The position numbers and the translations under genes were made by a program. A model generated the notes under the pieces. The model did not search any database, was not told the origin of the DNA, and was given only the letters and a program-made list of their open reading frames with translations. A stretch of 64,000 bases of DNA from Leucobacter sp. G161. Lineage in GTDB: Bacteria > Actinomycetota > Actinomycetes > Actinomycetales > Microbacteriaceae. The stretch spans positions 1 to 64,000 of the forward strand of contig NZ_LOHP01000046.1 of NCBI RefSeq assembly GCF_001482305.1. The letters run 5' to 3'. Shown here one piece after another: positions 9,372 to 17,368 of the stretch; the first letter of the stretch is position 1; every line of letters starts with the position of its first letter.

Positions 9372-10384
9372 GACGACTCCGCTTTGACCTCAACGTCAGA
9401 GGCCTTGCGCCGGTTCGTCTTCGGCACCTTCACTCCCAACAAGTGGGCCTCAGCACGTTCGAGCAATGTGCGGTCGGCATCGTCGATGGCGAAGGTCACC
9501 CGTGGGTCGATCATGGCGTCACGTATCTCGACAATGTTGCGATGCAGTCGCGCTTCGGATTCTTCGAGAATTCCCGGAGTGAGGTGGCTCCCGCTGAGAC
9601 CAGGCCTGAGGCTGGTTGCATCACGCCAGATCGGGTCGACCTGGGCGACGAGCACGTCGGTCTGCACATCACGCAGACGCTGCCGGAGCGAGCGCATCGC
9701 AGGCTGCGCAATGAAGCCAGCACAAAGAAACAGGAACGTCGCGATCATGAGCGGCCCGTATGCGAGATCAACCGCAAACATGACACTCAGTGCGCCGGTG
9801 CCGTGTGCGACGTCCATGATAATCACGGTGGCGCACAGTGCAATACCGCACCCAGCTCCGACCGCCAGCAGCATCGCGGGCACTCGAAGCACGCCTGAAG
9901 CAAGCCGAAACTGCCGCACGGCCAGCGCGAGCATGGCGGCGACAACAATGCCGCAGTACGCGAAGACGGTAATCGAGTAGATCGCAGCAGCGGGATGAGC
10001 GCCAAGATCACGCATGAACTCTGTGGTCGTCTCGCCGCGGTCGATGAAGAAGAACAGTACGGCGACGCAGGTAAGTGCAACGACGAGCGCCGGGAGCCCG
10101 ACGGCGATCTTGACCAGTTGGGGCCGGTAGTCTCCTGCCTTCATCACGCCCCGGCCCAGAAAGAAGAGACCCGTCATGAGCAAAGCATCGCTCGCAACGG
10201 TGACGAGGTTCGTTCCACTCAGTGCGGGATCGATCGCGAGGTAGATGTCGTCGATATTGAGCGTCATCGCAAGCGCGATGGCAACCGCAGCGTAAGTAAT
10301 ACTGCGGTCGGCACGCCCTCGCCGCAGAATGAGCAGGCTTGCGACCAGCGTCCACATGACGCCTGCGACAAGCATTTGGATCAA
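9368..10384 (-). CDS. Seven-transmembrane protein of unknown function
   Basis: The product has 338 residues with about seven hydrophobic helices in the first 235, followed by a charged cytoplasmic tail of about 100. I do not recognise a named family. Translation probably starts at TTG 10384, seven bases after GGAGA and overlapping the ImmA stop; an in-frame ATG at 10375 is less well placed. It overlaps both neighbours by four bases, so it is co-translated with the ImmA peptidase and the hydrolase. A membrane partner or substrate of those enzymes is a possibility, not shown by the sequence. Confidence 0.7.
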   Translation of the reverse strand: MIQMLVAGVMWTLVASLLILRRGRADRSITYAAVAIALAMTLNIDDIYLAIDPALSGTNLVTVASDALLMTGLFFLGRGVMKAGDYRPQLVKIAVGLPALVVALTCVAVLFFFIDRGETTTEFMRDLGAHPAAAIYSITVFAYCGIVVAAMLALAVRQFRLASGVLRVPAMLLAVGAGCGIALCATVIIMDVAHGTGALSVMFAVDLAYGPLMIATFLFLCAGFIAQPAMRSLRQRLRDVQTDVLVAQVDPIWRDATSLRPGLSGSHLTPGILEESEARLHRNIVEIRDAMIDPRVTFAIDDADRTLLERAEAHLLGVKVPKTNRRKASDVEVKAESS

Positions 10385-10857
10385 CCGAATATCTCCGTGT
10401 AGCTCGTCTCCGCAAACGCCGACCCGCGGATGCCCGCGGCCAGGCGATCAGCCAAGCTTTCAGCGGCGATCTCGTCTTCTGATTCCACGTCCTTCCGCGC
10501 CAGTACACGGGAGCGTAGAGAAGCAGGAATGTCGGGGAACAGTGTGTTGTGTACGACATCTTTGAGCGAGCAGCCCTCGCCATCACAGTGACCAAGAATG
10601 ATGTGCGCGAATTCGTGCAGCACGAACTGCTGGCTATGAAGGGCCGAGTCTGTACGGGCGTGGAGGATCAAGTCTTGATCCTCGCCGTAGAACAGCAACG
10701 CGCAAAGCCCGTCGTTTTCGCCTAGCTCCGCGAGTTCAGTAACCCGGATCTCTCGCCCTCGTTGCCGCTGCACAGCATCGGTGAGCGCGGCGAACGTGAA
10801 GTTTTCGCCCAGCTGCAAGCTCGCGACTGCGGTCGTTACGGTCCGTTCGATATTCAC
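10381..10857 (-). CDS. immA: ImmA/IrrE-type zinc metallopeptidase
   Basis: This 158-residue protein has HEFAH at 81-85 followed by IILGH, the zinc-binding signature of ImmA/IrrE (COG2856) peptidases. In ICEBs1 and related elements ImmA cleaves the XRE-type repressor ImmR to switch on transfer. Here the XRE regulator is the next gene upstream, so the same pairing is inferred. The start is GTG 10857. A four-base overlap couples it to the downstream membrane protein. Unlike ICEBs1, the operon continues into a 7-TM protein and a hydrolase. Confidence 0.85.
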   Translation of the reverse strand: MNIERTVTTAVASLQLGENFTFAALTDAVQRQRGREIRVTELAELGENDGLCALLFYGEDQDLILHARTDSALHSQQFVLHEFAHIILGHCDGEGCSLKDVVHNTLFPDIPASLRSRVLARKDVESEDEIAAESLADRLAAGIRGSAFAETSYTEIFG

Positions 10858-10926
10858 TGCGTGCTCACTATCTGCTTCGGAAGCATCCTCGGCGCCAGCC
10901 TTGTGAGCGACACCGGTGGCGCTCGC

Positions 10927-11352
10927 CTACTGTGTCATCTCTTGATCCAAGAATTGGGTGATCGCCCGAAGCGTTTCCGGCGAAAGATCACCAAGCGTAC
11001 GCGTCGCATACGATTTCACTTTTCCTGCCCGCATCGAGCGCACAAGATCAATCTGGGCCTTCACCTTCTCGGGCGTTGAGGCATCGCTATCACCGGTGAT
11101 GAAGTCGACGTCAACGTCGAAGAACTCGGCGAGCCCCGCAAACACCTCAGCGTCATCGACCTTTCGGTGCCCGTTGATCATGTAGGTCCAGCGGGATCGC
11201 GACAGGTTCGTACCGCGCTCTCTCAAGAATGCGGCGATCTCCGAAAACGACGGTTCAGCGCCGGTCTCGGCAGCTTTGACGTCGAGCAGCAGACGCAGAC
11301 GTTTCTCAAGAAGCTCGGCCGCGGCCTTGTTCTGATCTTCGGTCTGTTGCAT
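10927..11352 (-). CDS. XRE-family helix-turn-helix regulator (ImmR-like)
   Basis: This 141-residue protein begins at ATG 11352 behind a strong AGGGAAGGGAA site; a longer reading from 11397 lacks such a site. An N-terminal HTH follows FSEIAAFLRERGTNLSRSRW and the typical YMINGHRKV turn, so about residues 25-75 bind DNA. The C-terminal part is probably for dimerisation. It is divergent from ardC across a control region containing a perfect palindrome (11393-11410), which is probably its operator. With the adjacent ImmA it likely forms the repressor and antirepressor switch of the ICE. Confidence 0.8.
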   Translation of the reverse strand: MQQTEDQNKAAAELLEKRLRLLLDVKAAETGAEPSFSEIAAFLRERGTNLSRSRWTYMINGHRKVDDAEVFAGLAEFFDVDVDFITGDSDASTPEKVKAQIDLVRSMRAGKVKSYATRTLGDLSPETLRAITQFLDQEMTQ

Positions 11353-11392
11353 AGTTCCCTTCCCTTCGGGATGGGTTTGTCGATTGTCAAAC

Positions 11393-11410
11393 ATCACCTC
11401 TTGAGGTGAT
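11393..11410. promoter_or_regulatory. Palindromic operator in the divergent control region
   Basis: ATCACCTC-TT-GAGGTGAT is a perfect 8-2-8 inverted repeat, 41 bases upstream of the XRE start. On the minus strand a CATAAT sequence (11414-11409) overlaps its edge and could be the -10 of the XRE promoter, which would fit autorepression. Binding by the XRE protein is inferred. Confidence 0.55.
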
Positions 11411-11436
11411 TATGCATGATCAATGTACCTCTTGGT

Positions 11437-11511
11437 CATGCTCAAATCAAGGGTTGCGCATGCTCAAATGTGATGTTAGACAGTAGATCACATGATTTTG
11501 GGCATGCTCAA
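11437..11511 (+). repeat. Three CATGCTCAA direct repeats on a 22-bp lattice
   Basis: Exact copies lie at 11437-11445, 11459-11467 and 11503-11511, spaced 22 and 44 bases apart, that is two and four helical turns. An imperfect inverted copy TTGAGTGTG is at 11521-11529. Same-face spacing suggests binding of a regulator or an iteron-type initiator. The region 11353-11678 is otherwise non-coding control DNA between the XRE regulator and ardC. Confidence 0.6.
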
Positions 11512-11678
11512 CGACGGGTGTTGAGTGTGCACCCGTCTCTGCGCCGAGGAGGTGCACCATGCGCTTCAACCATGCCAAAAGCCGGTTACTCTGTCGCCGA
11601 TCCGGACACCCACGCGCACCTCTCAGATGTACTGCCGCACGAGTTCGCCGCGCGGCACGTCAGAGAGGAGATCCAGTT

Positions 11679-12770
11679 ATGGCCACGATCGAGGATCGCC
11701 AAGCCGCCAGAGACGCAAAGCTCGATGAGCTGCACGAAAAGCTCGCGGGGTCCGTCGAAGAACTCGTATCTGGTGACGATTGGAAGCGGGCCTTGGCGTT
11801 CGCGGCCAACTTTCGAAGCCGTTCTTTCAACAACACACTGCTGATCTGGGTGCAGCATCAGGCGGCCCACGAGCAGGGCCTTGTGCCTGATCCGATGCCG
11901 ACCTACGTCGCCGGATACAAGCAATGGCAAGATCTCGGCCGCCAAGTGCAGAAGGGGCAACCCGGGTATCAGATCCTCGCGCCCGTCACCGGCCGCTTCG
12001 CTTCTGCCACGCCAGCAAATGCAGATTCGTGGAGGCGACTAAAGAAGTTCGAGAAACCTCGGCCAGGTGAGGCGGTGCGATCAAAGATGATCGGCGTTCG
12101 CCCGGCCTACGTGTGGGATGCCTCTCAGACCGCGGGCGGTCCACTTCCTGAGCTACCCGCCCCGACTCTGCTTGAGGGCGAAGCACCCGCCGGGCTTTGG
12201 GAAGGGCTCGCGAAACAGGTTGAAGCCGCGGGATTCTCGTTGGGCGATGTGCCCGATACACCGTCAATTCACGGGGCGAATGGCGTCACGAACTACACCG
12301 AGAAGAGCGTGCTCGTGCGCGCAGACATGGATGCTGCAGCAAGAGTGAAGACGCTCGCGCACGAGTTGGGACACGTGCTTATGCACGACCCTGAGAATGC
12401 CGATACTCGACTGCACCGCGGCATCGGCGAGGTCGAAGCAGAATCTGTCGCACTGATGATCGGCGCAGCGCATGGCATGGACACCTCGGAGTACACAATC
12501 CCCTACGTCGCCTCTTGGTCGGCACACGTCGATGGGAAGGAACCCGTCGACGTGATCAAATCCACCGGTGAGAGAGTACGTGCCACCGCCATCAAGATTC
12601 TCGATCAACTCGACACCCCCATGACCGGCAACGGTACCCCTCCGGGTATCGAGCGGGAATCGACGCATCGCAGCGTCGCGGCAGCTCAGCGTGCGAGCGC
12701 TTCACATACGCCTTCGGCTACAGCTGCCCCAAAACAGGTGGCGCTGGCAGACGTCCGGGGAATGCGATGA
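11679..12770 (+). CDS. ArdC-like antirestriction protein with metallopeptidase domain
   Basis: The product has 363 residues. The ATG at 11679 follows AGAGAGGAGA. An N-terminal ArdC/DUF1738-type ssDNA-binding region (about 1-130, including FNNTLLIWVQ and GYKQWQDLGRQVQKG) precedes a C-terminal zinc peptidase domain with HELGHVLMHD, HELGH at 228-232. ArdC proteins of conjugative plasmids protect incoming DNA from restriction or assist its establishment. It is the first gene of the plus-strand transfer and maintenance operon and overlaps the primase gene by four bases. An upstream in-frame ATG at 11559 would add 40 arginine-rich residues without coding character, so it is not used. Confidence 0.85.
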   Translation: MATIEDRQAARDAKLDELHEKLAGSVEELVSGDDWKRALAFAANFRSRSFNNTLLIWVQHQAAHEQGLVPDPMPTYVAGYKQWQDLGRQVQKGQPGYQILAPVTGRFASATPANADSWRRLKKFEKPRPGEAVRSKMIGVRPAYVWDASQTAGGPLPELPAPTLLEGEAPAGLWEGLAKQVEAAGFSLGDVPDTPSIHGANGVTNYTEKSVLVRADMDAAARVKTLAHELGHVLMHDPENADTRLHRGIGEVEAESVALMIGAAHGMDTSEYTIPYVASWSAHVDGKEPVDVIKSTGERVRATAIKILDQLDTPMTGNGTPPGIERESTHRSVAAAQRASASHTPSATAAPKQVALADVRGMR

Positions 12771-13690
12771 GTTCATCGAAAGCGTTCACCACGACGCTCG
12801 ATCATGTTGGTCGCGGGATGCCGCTCGAACAGGGCGCACTCGCATTTGCCGACTCCGGCTTCCCCGTGTTCCCCTGTGCCGCAGGTGCGAAACGCCCCGT
12901 CGTTGCGGGCGGATTTAATTCGGCCCGCAGCGATCCCGAGCTGATTCGTCGCTGGTGGAGTGCGATTCCCTCCGCAAATATCGGGATGCCGACCGGTACA
13001 ACCTCTGGACTCGTTGTCGTCGATGTAGACGTGCACGGTTCTGTCAACGGCTACGACGCTCTCGATGGTGCCTGGCGCGCGGGATTGCTGAGCGGCTGGG
13101 AGGCTGCGGTCAGGACTCCATCCGGTGGGCTACATCTCTATTTCCCCGCAGACCCGAACATCGAACAACGCTCGTGGCAATCTGCGCGGGCGGGGATCGA
13201 TTTCCGTGGTGATGGCGGATACGTCATCGTCCCTCCCTCGCTACGCATGCTCGACGGGCAATCACGGCAATACGAGACACTCCGGTTGGCTCGTGAACCT
13301 GGTCGTGCGCTCGATTCGCAGCAACTCCGCGACTATCTTGATCCACCGCAACGTAACGAGGCGCATCAAAGTGGGCGATCAGCACAGCAGCCGGTCGATG
13401 TGCAGCGCCTCGCAGATTGGGTTGCGCGGCGCCACGAAGGCGAACGCAACCATGGACTCTTCTGGGCCGCTTGCAAAATGGCTGAACAGCGAGTGCCGAC
13501 AGTCGAAGCGCTCGAAGCGCTGAGTCCCGCCGCTGAGCGGGCAGGCCTTAGCCACCGCGAAACTACGACGACAGTGCAGTCAGCTTACCGAGCGGTGCAG
13601 GGCGCCCTGCCGCAGCAGTCGACACGAGTCAGCGCACCAACTTCACACGACCGACCGCCGCCTTCATCGACCTTTCGGGCGCTGTCATGA
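12767..13690 (+). CDS. Bifunctional DNA primase-polymerase (Prim-Pol)
   Basis: This 307-residue protein carries an N-terminal Prim-Pol domain (PF09250 type). FPVFPCAAGAKRP opens the fold, VVDVDVH gives catalytic aspartates at 86 and 88, and RTPSGGLHLYF supplies the later conserved histidine. There is no attached helicase, unlike the large plasmid Prim-Pol replicases. It would prime or copy the transferred or excised element DNA. It overlaps ardC and the next gene by four bases each, so the three are translationally coupled. Confidence 0.85.
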   Translation: MSSSKAFTTTLDHVGRGMPLEQGALAFADSGFPVFPCAAGAKRPVVAGGFNSARSDPELIRRWWSAIPSANIGMPTGTTSGLVVVDVDVHGSVNGYDALDGAWRAGLLSGWEAAVRTPSGGLHLYFPADPNIEQRSWQSARAGIDFRGDGGYVIVPPSLRMLDGQSRQYETLRLAREPGRALDSQQLRDYLDPPQRNEAHQSGRSAQQPVDVQRLADWVARRHEGERNHGLFWAACKMAEQRVPTVEALEALSPAAERAGLSHRETTTTVQSAYRAVQGALPQQSTRVSAPTSHDRPPPSSTFRALS

Positions 13691-14310
13691 GTGACTTCAA
13701 CGGACGACGGTGGGCAGTTTCGACAGCTGTGGCAGGCACCGTCTTCATTGCCGCCGGAGCCTTCTGGCTGTCGTTCACCTCGCTCGCAGACCTTGCCGCA
13801 CGGTCTGGAATTGGTGATGGCCAAGCATGGGCATGGCCACTGATTGTTGACGGAGCCATCGTCGTCTCGACCGTCGCCGTCGTCGCGCTGGCAGGAGCCC
13901 GCGCCGCCTGGTACCCCTGGACATTACTCGCTGGTGCGGCAGCCGTGTCGGTCACGGCGAATTCAATCCATGCCGTAGTCGCCGCGGATGCCGATGTGCC
14001 GCGCCTTCTTGCCGCTGCGGTCGCCGCAGTTCCACCCGTGGTCTTGCTGGCGATCACGCATCTCACCGTGCTCCTGATCCGGACTCCCGCGACTACTGAA
14101 AATTCCGAACGCACTGAGGCATCAACCGTTCATGCCTCACCCCAAGACTCTGCGATGACGTTGCGCGATGCCGGTTGGTCGAACAAGGCCATCGCACGCG
14201 AACTGAATGTGCACCCTTCCACCGTGGGGCGCTGGTTCGCCAGCATCCCGCTCACCGTTGAGGGCCTTAAGCCCTCCCCCGCAACAACATCCGAGGAGGA
14301 GCCGAAATGA
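13687..14310 (+). CDS. DUF2637/SpdB-like membrane protein with C-terminal HTH
   Basis: This 207-residue protein has four hydrophobic helices in about residues 8-130, the layout of DUF2637 (SpdB-type spread proteins of actinobacterial plasmids). After residue 150, TLRDAGWSNKAIARELNVHP looks like a helix-turn-helix able to bind DNA. A membrane DNA-binding role in transfer or spread is inferred. Four-base overlaps couple it to the primase-polymerase and to the next gene. Confidence 0.7.
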   Translation: MSDFNGRRWAVSTAVAGTVFIAAGAFWLSFTSLADLAARSGIGDGQAWAWPLIVDGAIVVSTVAVVALAGARAAWYPWTLLAGAAAVSVTANSIHAVVAADADVPRLLAAAVAAVPPVVLLAITHLTVLLIRTPATTENSERTEASTVHASPQDSAMTLRDAGWSNKAIARELNVHPSTVGRWFASIPLTVEGLKPSPATTSEEEPK

Positions 14311-14678
14311 ACGAGATAGAGAAGGAAGCTTTGACTGTCAGTGCCGATCGTCATGTGGCAGACGATTATCTCTTGCCAGACGCTGTCGAGGCTGCGAGCG
14401 TTCAGCGTCGACGCACGCGTGCGGGGATTGATCCCACGGTCTACCGAGGCCGAGGAGTCGAATGGGTTCGACCAACAGACCTGATTGCACGCGGGAGTTC
14501 GCGCCTCGCTGGGGCGGGGATCAACTTCCAAACCGAACTCCGGCGCCGCACGTTTGAAGTGACTGCGGCGAGCGCCCGCGGCATCGCAGACCGGGCCCGG
14601 CACCTCCCACCGTTATCCGCGTTCGGCCATGGCAATTACCGTCATGGTGCTGAACGAGGCGCGATCGGGACGCACTGA
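14307..14678 (+). CDS. Small conserved-looking ICE protein, function unknown
   Basis: The product has 123 residues and is basic in its second half, with no membrane helix. RARTRAG- and RGRGVEWVRPTDL-like basic stretches suggest nucleic-acid contact, but no family is recognised. It overlaps the DUF2637 gene by four bases, which is the main reason to accept it as real. A 93-base gap with a small hairpin separates it from the next gene. Confidence 0.55.
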   Translation: MNEIEKEALTVSADRHVADDYLLPDAVEAASVQRRRTRAGIDPTVYRGRGVEWVRPTDLIARGSSRLAGAGINFQTELRRRTFEVTAASARGIADRARHLPPLSAFGHGNYRHGAERGAIGTH

Positions 14679-14724
14679 TCGTTGGTCTTGACCTCTCATG
14701 GGCACTTCACGGACACCTAAGAAC

Positions 14725-14761
14725 CCGCTGGGGAGCGGGCGCGCACCTGCTTGTCAGGAGG
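14725..14761 (+). promoter_or_regulatory. Leader with hairpin and GCGCACCT motif before the 14772 gene
   Basis: CCCGCT-GGGG-AGCGGG forms a hairpin at 14725-14740. It is followed by GCGCACCTG (14741-14749) and the ribosome binding site AGGAGG (14756-14761). CCTG at 14746-14749 can pair with CAGG just before the site, which would mask it. This is one of several leaders in the ICE carrying the GYGCACCT motif. Confidence 0.45.
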
Positions 14762-14771
14762 TTCCCACACC

Positions 14772-15629
14772 ATGACCAATTCAAGCCACTCTGCATCACA
14801 ACCTCGCGAGGACTACACGACCAGCGAAGGGCTCCGCGCCCTCCTGCATCGGCTGCACCGCTCGGGTTCACATGCCTGGAAGCACGACCGCGTCGCCGCT
14901 GACCTCGCCGCATTTGCCGCAGAAAAGTACGCGGCGTTGGCTCGCAAGCATGGCCTCGATCCTTGGGAGGCAGCGTCGGCAGCCTTCGACGTTATGAGGA
15001 CGCGATCCGCTCGTGAGGCGATTGATCCTTGGGCCGTGGTAACTCGCGGTGTTCAAGTCACCTGCATCGCTGAAGAGCGGGGACAGGGATTGCTCTGCGC
15101 GACCCATCAAGCACGTCGACCCCATATTTCAGCGTTTCATGACCCGGAGCGTTTTGCCGACCGAGAGAACCCACTGGCCGATTATCACCCGGCATTTCAC
15201 GTGGTGGATCGGTACTCGGTCGCTGAAGACGATGACCCCGACGTTACCCGCGATGTTGACACTGCTCGCCGCGCAATCGACGCGTCGATCACCCTGTTTA
15301 CAACGTTGGGCTGGCCCGAAAGCACTGCCCGTACCGCGATCGAACACGTTTGCAGCGCGGTGGCACGTGCCGGGTCTCGACAGAGTGCGTACGAACTGCT
15401 GCGTCGAGACAAGCACGCCCGGGCACTGCTCGATTTGCCCGCCGACTCTTGGTCGGCGCTATTGCAAGTGTTGCTCGGGCACCCCCATCCCGCGTATCGC
15501 GCGACGAGCACCGGACGGGGCATCCTTCTTCGAATACTCGTCGGTGAAGCGCTCGCAACACTCCTCAGCGACGATGACCTGGTCACGGCTATCGCGATGT
15601 CGGTCCCTACCCACGGGAGCAACCAATGA
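14772..15629 (+). CDS. Hypothetical ICE protein
   Basis: This 285-residue soluble protein starts at ATG 14772, eleven bases after a perfect AGGAGG. Its N-terminal half (EKYAALARKHGLDPWEAASAAF) and middle (TARRAIDASITLFTTLGWPE) are mostly helical by residue pattern. No catalytic motif or membrane segment is visible, and no family is recognised. It overlaps parB by four bases, suggesting a role in partition, replication control or transfer regulation. That is inference from context only. Confidence 0.6.
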   Translation: MTNSSHSASQPREDYTTSEGLRALLHRLHRSGSHAWKHDRVAADLAAFAAEKYAALARKHGLDPWEAASAAFDVMRTRSAREAIDPWAVVTRGVQVTCIAEERGQGLLCATHQARRPHISAFHDPERFADRENPLADYHPAFHVVDRYSVAEDDDPDVTRDVDTARRAIDASITLFTTLGWPESTARTAIEHVCSAVARAGSRQSAYELLRRDKHARALLDLPADSWSALLQVLLGHPHPAYRATSTGRGILLRILVGEALATLLSDDDLVTAIAMSVPTHGSNQ

Positions 15630-16642
15630 GTCGGGACGGCGGACACATCGAGTTGGACCGTGCCGTCGAATCGATCCGCGTTGGGCGCCGTCACCGCACT
15701 GGGCTCGGCGACCTCGACTCGCTCGCTGCCTCGATTGAGCGTGATGGTTTGCTCCAGCCGATCACGGTCACGCCCGACGGGATCCTGGTATGCGGTGCGC
15801 GACGATTGGCCGCGATCAAGCAGCTCGGCTGGCAGCACGTCAAGGTTTGGGTGCGTTCAGGTATCTCGGGAGATCTCGCGCACCTGCTTGCTGAACAAGA
15901 TGACAACATGCTGCACAAGCCGCTCACCCAACTGGAGGGTGCAGCGCTCTATCGGGAGATCAAGGCGCTGATGACTGAAGATGCTGCTCGTCGGCAGGAA
16001 GCGTCGCGTTTCAGCAGCGAAAATCAGCCGGGAAGTGACGGTGCAGCAAATTTTGCGCCACCGTCAGAATCACCGGGACAATCTCGCGCCCAGGCCGCTG
16101 CGATGATCCCCGATGGTGCTTCACACACCACGCTCGAGAAGATCAACTACCTGCAGCAGATCGCTGAGGACCAAGACCAATCAGAGACAGTTCGTGTGGG
16201 AGTTGCCGCCGAGCTCGAACTCATCGGTTCAGGCGGACCGGTACACCCGAGTTATCTGCGGGCCCGCCAGCTTGTCGCGGAGGCGGACGACGATGCACCT
16301 GAGGAAGATGTCGCGAAGCTGGCGGAAGAAGCTCTGGCGCGTCTCAAGAGCACGCCGCGCACCAAGCGCCGCTCTTCGCCGAGTCCGCAGACGAATCGTG
16401 CGGACGACGACGAGCCGTGGCCAGTTCGCGCGTTCGTTGTTACCTGGACTGAGCTCGATGGGTGGTGGCGTCACTTTGATGTCGACGACCTCGCTCTCAA
16501 ACTGAGTGCTGCTGAAGTCGAGTTGTTCTTGCGGGCAGTGGATGCAACCTCAGACTTCGCGGAGCGACTCCGAACAGCACTCGATACCAACGTTGATACC
16601 GCTGAGCAGCCAAAGGAGATAAGGAACCTCCGAGCGATCTAA
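15626..16642 (+). CDS. ParB/Spo0J-family DNA-binding protein
   Basis: This 338-residue protein begins with a ParB N-terminal domain: LDSLAASIERDGLLQPITVT and ILVCGARRLAAIKQLGW correspond to the ParB box and the GxRR CTPase motif. A central HTH-like region follows, then an acidic linker near 205-250 and a C-terminal domain. No ParA partner is present nearby, so it may act as a KorB-like regulator or in element maintenance. Starts overlap the upstream gene by four bases. Confidence 0.8.
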   Translation: MSRDGGHIELDRAVESIRVGRRHRTGLGDLDSLAASIERDGLLQPITVTPDGILVCGARRLAAIKQLGWQHVKVWVRSGISGDLAHLLAEQDDNMLHKPLTQLEGAALYREIKALMTEDAARRQEASRFSSENQPGSDGAANFAPPSESPGQSRAQAAAMIPDGASHTTLEKINYLQQIAEDQDQSETVRVGVAAELELIGSGGPVHPSYLRARQLVAEADDDAPEEDVAKLAEEALARLKSTPRTKRRSSPSPQTNRADDDEPWPVRAFVVTWTELDGWWRHFDVDDLALKLSAAEVELFLRAVDATSDFAERLRTALDTNVDTAEQPKEIRNLRAI

Positions 16643-16672
16643 TGCGCGGCCGACGCTGCGCACCTTCCAGGC

Positions 16673-17356
16673 ATGAAGCTTCTGACCGCGCCCCGTTCAC
16701 GCCGCACCCTTGTGGCCCTCTTCGCCACCTCCGTGGTGGTGCTCCTCGTCTCGGGCATTGGTGTCTATGGGCTCATCGCAGGATCCCGCGTGCCCAGCGA
16801 GTCACCCGATCCAACTTTGTCGAGCGCTGAGCAAACCACAGAGCCCTGGCATGCACCAGAGACCACAGCTCGTCAGATCCCTGCCATCCCATCCAGCACC
16901 GATCCGGAAACCTTCGCGCGCAAGGTCGCGACGGCGCTCTTTACGTGGGACACCGGCAGCGGATTCCTGCCGCTGGACTACACCGACGTCGTCCTCGATG
17001 TCGGTGACCCCACCGGCACCGAACAGCCCGGGCTCGCAGCCGACATCGCGACGTACCTACCCACCCACGATGCGTGGGTGCAATTGCGACTGTACGCAAC
17101 AAGGCAGAGCTTAGAAGTTTCGTCCGTATACGTGCCGGATGCTTGGGCCGATGCGCTCGCGCAAGCTCAACGAGGCCAGCTCCCCGAAGGTGCCACCGCG
17201 TTCACGATCGAGGGAACCCGCCATCGCTCCGGCGACTGGAATGGTGACCCGGTCAGTGCCGACCAACAGGTCGCTTTCACTATTTTCATCGCCTGCCCGC
17301 CCAAAGACACCTGCCATGTCTTGCGGCTTTCACAGCTGAATAATCCGCTGCGGTAG
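16673..17356 (+). CDS. Membrane-anchored mating-channel protein (VirB8/TcpC-like, tentative)
   Basis: This 227-residue protein has one membrane helix (about residues 13-34), a Ser/Thr/Pro-rich linker and an extracellular domain of about 150 residues with two late cysteines (CPPKDTC). This topology matches the VirB8/TcpC assembly factors of Gram-positive conjugation systems. It precedes the wall hydrolase gene by 12 bases. A GCGCACCTT motif sits 7 bases before the ATG and there is no good ribosome binding site, so the start is moderately certain. Function is inferred from position and topology. Confidence 0.6.
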   Translation: MKLLTAPRSRRTLVALFATSVVVLLVSGIGVYGLIAGSRVPSESPDPTLSSAEQTTEPWHAPETTARQIPAIPSSTDPETFARKVATALFTWDTGSGFLPLDYTDVVLDVGDPTGTEQPGLAADIATYLPTHDAWVQLRLYATRQSLEVSSVYVPDAWADALAQAQRGQLPEGATAFTIEGTRHRSGDWNGDPVSADQQVAFTIFIACPPKDTCHVLRLSQLNNPLR

Positions 17357-17368
17357 GAAGCCCGGCTC

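Noticed and set aside
11559-11678. N-terminal extension of ardC from ATG 11559 behind a good AGGAGG site
   Set aside because: The 40 added residues are Arg/Cys-rich with non-coding codon use, and ATG 11679 has its own AGAGAGGAGA site.
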